Source of the DNA: Aliiroseovarius sp. S1339
GTDB taxonomy: Bacteria; Pseudomonadota; Alphaproteobacteria; Rhodobacterales; Rhodobacteraceae
Assembly: GCF_023195695.1 (NCBI RefSeq)
Contig: NZ_JALPQG010000005.1
Coordinates: forward strand, 62,001-126,000
DNA: 64,000 nucleotides
Direction of reading: 5' to 3'
Shown piece by piece: positions 58,186 to 64,000 of this stretch. The notes under the pieces were generated by a model. It was not told the DNA's origin and ran no database searches. It was given only the letters and a program-made list of their open reading frames with translations. Both the position numbers and the translations under genes were made by a program. Every line of letters begins with the position of its first letter. The first letter of the stretch is position 1.

Positions 58186-58401
58186 ATGAAAAAAGTGATG
58201 ACCCTTGCCGCTGCTGGCATGATCGCTCTGTCCGCACCTGCTTTCGCTGGCGCATACGGCGACGCAGTTGTGGAAGAAGAAGTAGTTGTAGTTGAAGAAG
58301 CTGGTAGCTCGATCGGCAACACCGGTCTGGCTCTGCTGGGTCTGGCTGTTGTAGCTGGCATCATTGCTGCTTCGGACGACTCGACCGACGAATCGGAATA
58401 A
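58186..58401 (+). CDS. Small secreted or membrane protein, YjbE-like
   Basis: A 71-residue protein. A signal peptide ends near AFA (residue 21). Then comes an acidic, Val-rich stretch (VVEEEVVVVEEAG), a hydrophobic segment (LALLGLAVVAGIIAA) and an acidic tail (SDDSTDESE). ATTATGGAG precedes the ATG and a strong terminator follows, so it is probably well expressed. Its style resembles E. coli YjbE, and yjbF/yjbH lie nearby; the link is inference. Confidence 0.72.
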   Translation: MKKVMTLAAAGMIALSAPAFAGAYGDAVVEEEVVVVEEAGSSIGNTGLALLGLAVVAGIIAASDDSTDESE

Positions 58402-58433
58402 TTTGAAGACTTCGCAAGAAGTTCTCAATCTGA

Positions 58434-58463
58434 AACGGCAAGCCTTCTGGGCTTGCCGTTTTT
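58434..58463 (+). terminator. Intrinsic terminator after the small protein gene
   Basis: AACGGCAAGCC pairs with GGCTTGCCGTT around a 5-base loop and is followed by a T run. Confidence 0.92.
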
Positions 58464-58529
58464 GTTTGCAGAGGTCATGATTCCACCATTGGCTGAAACG
58501 CCGCTCATCGGTGCGAAGGACGCTCTGAA

Positions 58530-59963
58530 TTGCAAAAGATCACGCCGATTATTTTGGCAGGCGGTGTTGGCACGCGCCTTTGGCCAATATCCCGTGAAAG
58601 CTATCCCAAGCAGTTCTTGAAAATCGACGGCTCGCGCAGCTTGTTTCAGCAAACCGTGCAGCGCTTTCAATCGCCGGGTTTCGGGCGACCAATCATCGTG
58701 ACCAACGAGAGCTATCGCTTTCATATCGTCGAACAGATGGGTGAAATCGGCACCCTGCCCGAGCTCATATTACTTGAGCCCTTTTCCCGTAATACGGCAG
58801 GTGCCGTGCTTGCTGCAGTTAAAGCGCAAGCACAGCGAGATCCAACCACCCTTTGCATCGTTGCCCCTGCAGACCACCTTATTTCCGATACCGACGGTTT
58901 TATCGCCGCCGTTGAAAAAGGCGTGGCCGCTGCGAAATCCGGCAAGTTGGTCACGTTTGGCATCAAACCCGACCGACCTGAAACCGGCTATGGCTATCTT
59001 GAACTTGGCAATACTGACACTGACCTTAACCAGCCAGCACCCGTTCTTTCGTTCAAGGAAAAACCAGACCTGCAAACAGCCGCGCACATGATGGCCAGTG
59101 GTTGCCACCTGTGGAATGCTGGCATTTTCCTGTTTCACTGCGCAGATATCCAAGACGCGTTTGCCCGCCATGCACCAGATATCATGACACAAGTGTCAGC
59201 CGCACTTGATCACAGCAGGCTCGATCTGGGGTTTACACGGCTCGACAAGACCGCGTGGAAGGGTCTGCGCGATATATCATTGGACTACGCCGTCATGGAA
59301 CACGCGGACAATATCTGCGCGGTGCCGTATGACGGTCATTGGTCTGATTTGGGAAGCTGGCAAGGGTTCTGGCGCGAGGAATGTGGGGCCGACCCGGAGC
59401 AATCCGGCGTCGTGACGATCGGCGACGCCCATAGCATAGACTGCGAAGGCAGCTTGCTTATGTCCGACAGCCCCGCGCAAACGATCGTCGGCGTTGGGCT
59501 GCGCGATTTGGTTGCCGTGGCGATGAAGGACGCTGTGCTTGTTGCAGACCGCGGTCGCTCAAACGACATTGGGGCGGTCGTAAGCTATCTGCAAAGCAAG
59601 GCAGCACCGCAGGCCACGATCCGACCGCAAGATTTCCGACCGTGGGGATGGTTCGAGGAATTGGTTTCCGGTCCGGGTTTCAAGGTGAAGCTTATCACCG
59701 TGCACCCAAGGGGTGTCTTGTCGCTGCAATCCCACACTCATCGCGCCGAACATTGGGTGGTGGTCGAAGGCTCTGCCAGCGTGACAATTGGCAACCAAAC
59801 CATCGAACTGTCGGCGAACCAGTCTGCATACGTGCCAACGGGCGAAGTTCACCGACTGGAAAACAATGGCGTCACCGATGCCGTTTTGATCGAAGTGCAA
59901 ACCGGCCCTTATCTGGGTGAGGACGACATCATTCGATACGAGGACGCTTATGCCCGCAGCTAG
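58530..59963 (+). CDS. manC: Mannose-1-phosphate guanylyltransferase / phosphomannose isomerase
   Basis: A 477-residue bifunctional ManC type. The N-terminal transferase has LAGGVGTRLWPISRESYPKQF; the C-terminal cupin has PWGWFEELVSGPGFKVK and SHTHRAEHWVVVEGSA. It makes GDP-mannose, the source of mannose and fucose-type residues. Start TTG at 58530 with AAGGA upstream; no ATG is available. Confidence 0.95.
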   Translation: MQKITPIILAGGVGTRLWPISRESYPKQFLKIDGSRSLFQQTVQRFQSPGFGRPIIVTNESYRFHIVEQMGEIGTLPELILLEPFSRNTAGAVLAAVKAQAQRDPTTLCIVAPADHLISDTDGFIAAVEKGVAAAKSGKLVTFGIKPDRPETGYGYLELGNTDTDLNQPAPVLSFKEKPDLQTAAHMMASGCHLWNAGIFLFHCADIQDAFARHAPDIMTQVSAALDHSRLDLGFTRLDKTAWKGLRDISLDYAVMEHADNICAVPYDGHWSDLGSWQGFWREECGADPEQSGVVTIGDAHSIDCEGSLLMSDSPAQTIVGVGLRDLVAVAMKDAVLVADRGRSNDIGAVVSYLQSKAAPQATIRPQDFRPWGWFEELVSGPGFKVKLITVHPRGVLSLQSHTHRAEHWVVVEGSASVTIGNQTIELSANQSAYVPTGEVHRLENNGVTDAVLIEVQTGPYLGEDDIIRYEDAYARS

Positions 59964-59982
59964 CCCGAACGCTTCCGGTTGA

Positions 59983-60717
59983 TCACAGTCGCAAGTTCTG
60001 AATAGCAAGACTGCCGATCCGCTGTCCCACCCATTGGCTGGATTTCAACACACGCCCCTGCCCGTCAACCCAATAGACGTTGTCAAATGAGATTTCGCCG
60101 CGCTTGCAGCTTTCCTTCATGACAACCGCGTTAGAATTAATCGCCCCAAGGCTCACACGTTCCGATTTGACACGGGTCAACGTGCAATCAACCAATAGGT
60201 TTGTACTTTGACCCAGATTGCCAAGATAGAAATGCTCGCGCTTATAAGTGGCCGCCCGACGTCCGGTGATTGCGGACACCGCCGGATCGATACGCGACGC
60301 CATCAGGTCTTCGCCCAATCCCCGCGTGTTAGCCAGCACACCGCGCTTGAACGTCATCCCTTGGCCGAGCACACTTCCCCATGTCACGTAATCGCCATTT
60401 CTGCCGACTGGGCTGATCGCCAAAACCGCCTTCGTGTCGATGCGAACGACCAGTGCGATCGGCCCTTTGGTTGCCGACAAGGCCTTGTTTACAATAGCGT
60501 TTGGATCAGCGGCAGCCGCGGTCGCCCCCGTCGTCTTTGTCCCTTTGGACCCACCCAGCTTAGCGCCAAGTTGCTTGCCAGAGCTTTTCAGCAGGCTTGC
60601 GGTAATTTTTGGCAGTTCAACTTCGGACGTGTCCGAGCCGCACGCGCCAAGCACCAACGCAGCACAAAGCGTCAGACTTGCCGCACGAAGGGGGAATTTG
60701 GAAAGAGGGCTGAACAC
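59983..60717 (-). CDS. yjbF: YjbF/GfcB-family lipoprotein
   Basis: A 244-residue lipoprotein (lipobox LGAC at about residues 23-26) of the YjbF/GfcB family, involved in group 4 capsule or exopolysaccharide export. TYKREHFYLGNLGQSTNLLVDC and RGEISFDNVYWVDGQGRVLKSSQWVG are typical. The start is GTG at 60717, with GGAG 6 bases upstream, 2 bases after the yjbH stop. Confidence 0.88.
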   Translation of the reverse strand: MFSPLSKFPLRAASLTLCAALVLGACGSDTSEVELPKITASLLKSSGKQLGAKLGGSKGTKTTGATAAAADPNAIVNKALSATKGPIALVVRIDTKAVLAISPVGRNGDYVTWGSVLGQGMTFKRGVLANTRGLGEDLMASRIDPAVSAITGRRAATYKREHFYLGNLGQSTNLLVDCTLTRVKSERVSLGAINSNAVVMKESCKRGEISFDNVYWVDGQGRVLKSSQWVGQRIGSLAIQNLRL

Positions 60718-60719
60718 AC

Positions 60720-62828
60720 TTATCTCCAGAACTTGCCCCAACGGGCAGCTAGGGCATCACCGTGACCTTCATCGACCCATTCGAACAGTCGGCCATCGAC
60801 CTCAAGTCGTGCGCCACCGTCACGTGACAGCGATCTAAGTTCTGCTGTCGACGCACCACGTGACGGGGTGCCGAAAGCCCACTCAAACGGAATTGACAGG
60901 CGGATACCTTTGTCGAACGATCCCTCGCCGAAGTCCTCTGCGGACACGTTGGTCTTGGTCACAAAGCCGCCGACCTTCCACCCATTTTCGAAGGTCCGGT
61001 CGACTGACAACGTTGCACCATAGTCACCAGCAAGGTAACGACCCACATCTAGGCGACTGGTGAACCCATTTCCGAAATCGTAATAAGCCGATACATGCCC
61101 GGTAACGACGCTGTAATCTTGGAAACTGAACAACTGGTCAAACTCGCGCTGCTTGACCCAGGCAAGCTCAGCACCCACAGCAAACTGGCTGTCGACAGGC
61201 TTCCACAGCACCTCACCCGACACGCCGCCGAACATGCTTTCAAGATATCCAATTGTAACGCGGCTATAAAGGTTCTTTCCGGGCCGTCCGTACATGGTTG
61301 CCGTCAGATGAGAAATCGCCGGATCACCTTCTGAGGCATACAGCGAGCCTTGTGTCCGCACAGGTGGCAGCTTGGAAGAGCCTGCCTTGCCTTCTGCCAG
61401 ATTTCCCCACAGACTTTTCGACACAGACCCCGACAGGAAAATATTTGGAGCAATCTCATATGACCCGCTCAGCTTTAGGCCGAAATCAGCACGGATCGGG
61501 CTTGCCGGGTCAAAGAAACTCAGCCCCAAATAGGGGGCAAGAGCCCAGCGGAACCGACTGTCGGATCTGACCAGTTCCGAATTGCGAACCGCGCGCGGCG
61601 TCGCTTCATCAATCGAAACGCGGTTGAACATGTCAATGGCGGGCGCGTGTTCCAACCGCTCGATATCGCTGCGGCGCATGGTGACTGTGGACAGCGGAAC
61701 GCCTTTGTCCACCAACGTTATGACAAATGTCTCGATCGAGGGCGGCAGGGCATGGGTCAGAATCCGCGCGGTACGCCCAACGGCCTGCGCCGGGGAATAG
61801 AATTTTCGGTTATCGACCTTCAGCTCGGCACGCGTCGTGCCCAGCGCGAGGGACTGCAGCGTGATGCCTTCCTTATTCAGTGCATCACCAACTGCCTTGC
61901 GGATACCGGTTTCGTTGGTCGGGTCCGAAATCCAGCCCGTGCTCCATGCGTCTGCATTGCTGCGCGAGGGGCGCGGCTTGACCGGCAACGGCGCGCGTTC
62001 ATTTCCGGAGCGCGCCACCGGTTGACGCGGGTTCAGGCGAATAACGACATTTGCGCCGACAGTATCGCCTGCCAGATAGAAGGCGTTGACGTGAATGGCA
62101 GGTGACACCTGATAGTCGACGGCGAAGTTAAACGGCGACTTATGTTCCATCACACCGGCCGCAACTTCTTGCACGTATGCGTCCGAGCTGTATTCCGCCT
62201 TCAGCGTCAGCTTGTCGTTGACCTTGTAAGACACACCGGCAAATGGCGCGAAATCGCCCTTGAACCACTGGCTCGCATTCAGGGTGCCGCCCTGACCAAA
62301 GTTCCATTCGGGACGCCCGCCGCCGATGGTGCCAATCGGTTCATAGCTGCCCATCCGGCCCCAGCCCAGACCGCCGGTCACACGCAGCCGGTCGCCGATT
62401 GACTTGGTCGCAACGATATACTCGCTGGAATAAATGCCGGTGCCGATGAAATCGCGAATACCTACGGACACGGCCGGGAAATACTTGCTTTCGTTCAGCA
62501 CGCGATAACGGACATCAAAGCTTCGGTCAAAATAGTCGCCAACGACCGGGTGAAAATCGGCGATCTTCGAATAGCGGAAGCTGCCTGACAGGCGGGGCGT
62601 GATTTGAAAGCTCAGCGTGCCGTTCGCGTTGGGCCCGAACTGCGAATAGGTGAACGCCAATTCGCTGTCGGCCGCAGCCTCGGCCGTCGGCATCGCGATC
62701 AGACCAGGCGTCCCGTAGATGGTGTAACTTGTTGTTAGCGTGCCAACTTCTGCCACAGCCGGCGTAGCTATCGCCGCCGTCAGACCAAAGACTGCCAGTT
62801 TACAAAAATCCACCCGAGAAATGCTCAC
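60720..62828 (-). CDS. yjbH: YjbH-family outer-membrane protein
   Basis: A 702-residue protein with a signal peptide (cleavage near VAEV) and YjbH repeats predicted to form an outer-membrane beta-barrel: YGTPGLIAMPTAEAAADSEL, FRYSKIADFHPV, VKQREFDQLFSFQDYSVVTGH. It works with YjbF in polysaccharide secretion. The start is GTG at 62828 because GGAG is 6 bases before it; the ATG two codons upstream touches the ribosome site. Confidence 0.9.
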   Translation of the reverse strand: MSISRVDFCKLAVFGLTAAIATPAVAEVGTLTTSYTIYGTPGLIAMPTAEAAADSELAFTYSQFGPNANGTLSFQITPRLSGSFRYSKIADFHPVVGDYFDRSFDVRYRVLNESKYFPAVSVGIRDFIGTGIYSSEYIVATKSIGDRLRVTGGLGWGRMGSYEPIGTIGGGRPEWNFGQGGTLNASQWFKGDFAPFAGVSYKVNDKLTLKAEYSSDAYVQEVAAGVMEHKSPFNFAVDYQVSPAIHVNAFYLAGDTVGANVVIRLNPRQPVARSGNERAPLPVKPRPSRSNADAWSTGWISDPTNETGIRKAVGDALNKEGITLQSLALGTTRAELKVDNRKFYSPAQAVGRTARILTHALPPSIETFVITLVDKGVPLSTVTMRRSDIERLEHAPAIDMFNRVSIDEATPRAVRNSELVRSDSRFRWALAPYLGLSFFDPASPIRADFGLKLSGSYEIAPNIFLSGSVSKSLWGNLAEGKAGSSKLPPVRTQGSLYASEGDPAISHLTATMYGRPGKNLYSRVTIGYLESMFGGVSGEVLWKPVDSQFAVGAELAWVKQREFDQLFSFQDYSVVTGHVSAYYDFGNGFTSRLDVGRYLAGDYGATLSVDRTFENGWKVGGFVTKTNVSAEDFGEGSFDKGIRLSIPFEWAFGTPSRGASTAELRSLSRDGGARLEVDGRLFEWVDEGHGDALAARWGKFWR

Positions 62829-62966
62829 TGCCATCTCCGTTCAACATCTTTTTTTGTTCAAATACGCGATCCTTACGGACAAATCACGTAAAACCGACAA
62901 GGATCAGCGGTTTGCAGTGGATTGTCGCGCAAATGCACGAATAGCCTCGCAGTTCCTCTAACCTTT

Positions 62967-62981
62967 GTAACGCCACGTTAC
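62967..62981. promoter_or_regulatory. 15-base palindrome upstream of the acyl-CoA dehydrogenase
   Basis: GTAACG-CCA-CGTTAC is a perfect inverted repeat in the divergent region between yjbH and the acyl-CoA dehydrogenase gene, 60 bases before the latter. It may bind a TetR- or MerR-type regulator; the identity is unknown. Confidence 0.4.
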
Positions 62982-63041
62982 CAGCCTTAACGAAATCCGG
63001 TCGGCTATACTTAACAAAAGCCCTTTTATGTCGGAGCCGAT

Positions 63042-64000
63042 CATGAGCCTTTTCACACCATCCGCCGCGTGGGTCAGCGACGAACACCGTATGTTCGCCG
63101 ACATGACCAACCGGTTCTTTGCCGAGAAGCTGACACCGAACATCGAACGTTGGGTCGATGAGGGGATCGTTGACCGCGACTTCTGGCGCACAGCCGGTCA
63201 AGCCGGGATCATGGGCGGCGCCATTCCCGAAGACTTCGGTGGCGCAGGTGGCGATATGGGCTTTGAAAGCGTTGTTATCTATGAACAAACCCGAACGGGC
63301 GATTGTGGCTGGGGCTATGGCATCCAGTCAATCGTGGTTCACTATATCACTGCCTATGGCACTGACGAACAGAAGGCACGCTGGCTGCCCGGTCTGGCGT
63401 CGGGCGAAATCGTCGGCGCGATTGCCATGACCGAGCCAGGAACCGGGTCCGACCTTCAGGCTGTGCGCACCCGTGCCGAGAAGGACGGCAATCAATACAA
63501 AATCAATGGGTCAAAGATCTTCATCACCAATGGGCAGGCTGCCGATCTAATCATCACGGTCTGCAAAACCGACCCGGACGCCGGATCGAAAGGTATTTCA
63601 TTGATCGTCGTCGAGCCGGATCAGTGCGACGGCTTCAAGCGCGGCCAGAACCTGAAAAAGCTGGGCATGAAGGCCAATGACACATCCGAGCTGTTCTATG
63701 AAGATGTGAAAGTCCCCCAGACCAACCTGCTTGGGTCCGAGGAAGGCCAAGGCTTCTATCAACTAATGAAACAACTGCCGTGGGAGCGGCTGTTGATCGC
63801 GATCCAAGCCCTTGGTGCGATTGATTTCGCGCTGGAACAAACCATCGCGTACACGCAGGATCGCAAAGCGTTCGGACAACGTGTGATGGATTTTCAGAAC
63901 ACGCGCTTCAAGCTGGCCGAATGCAAGACCAAAGCCGAGGTGCTGCGCAGCTTCGTCAATGACGGGATTGCACGGCTTATTGACGGCACGCTTGATGCGC
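63042..64000 (+). CDS. Acyl-CoA dehydrogenase (3' end outside the window)
   Basis: The frame runs from ATG at 63042, with CGGAG 6 bases upstream, to the end of the window, about 319 residues. AIAMTEPGTGSDLQAVRT is the FAD-binding signature, and MKQLPWERLLIAIQALG and YTQDRKAFGQRVMDFQNTRF are family segments. It oxidises an acyl-CoA at the alpha-beta bond and passes electrons to ETF. The rest of the gene is not visible, so the chain specificity cannot be judged. Confidence 0.93.

Overview
The window looks like chromosomal DNA of a marine alphaproteobacterium of the Roseobacter/Rhodobacteraceae group. Supporting signs are a TrcR-type DUF1013 regulator, an SMC of 1151 residues that starts at TTG, COQ9, the late cobalamin genes, a DUF2793 protein, a sulfide-repressor-like operator and moderately high GC throughout. 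I found no rRNA, tRNA, CRISPR array, transposase or integrase. Both ends cut genes: a ThDP enzyme at the left and an acyl-CoA dehydrogenase at the right.

Bases 1-35.4 kb are mostly housekeeping genes in short operons: a ThDP enzyme, a TsoY-like membrane protein with an ATTC-N8-GAAT operator, three GNAT acetyltransferases, smc, a lytic transglycosylase, a DUF1636-cobD-cbiB cobalamin operon, a pseudo-receiver, a HAD/ornithine-cyclodeaminase-like/phytanoyl-dioxygenase operon, rpsU, COQ9 with a quinone oxidoreductase, RNase T2, trcR, a hybrid histidine kinase, recQ-yaaA, mepA, a queuosine-precursor transporter, arfB, an amino-alcohol kinase/phospho-lyase pair, pncA-pncB and trhO. Between the transporter gene and arfB lies an unusual RNA-like element that carries both a perfect Shine-Dalgarno sequence and a copy of the 16S anti-Shine-Dalgarno tail.

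Bases 35.4-62.8 kb form a surface-polysaccharide island. It holds an ABC-type capsule exporter (a Wza/KpsD-like lipoprotein, KpsE-like, KpsT-like and KpsM-like proteins), an epimerase, three glycosyltransferases, two sulfotransferases, all four dTDP-L-rhamnose genes (rmlBDA together, rmlC apart), a 1308-residue RTX protein, a tail-fibre-like DUF2793 protein, a monotopic sugar transferase, ugd, manC, a CAP-domain protein, and yjbF-yjbH with a tiny YjbE-like protein. Taken together this predicts an exported polysaccharide that contains rhamnose and probably uronic acid and mannose-derived sugars, and that is sulfated. Around 37-45 kb the sequence reads as more A/T-rich than its flanks, as is common for exchanged surface loci, but I did not compute this.

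Many genes here start at GTG or TTG set by a well-placed Shine-Dalgarno sequence. Start choices are explained where they matter.
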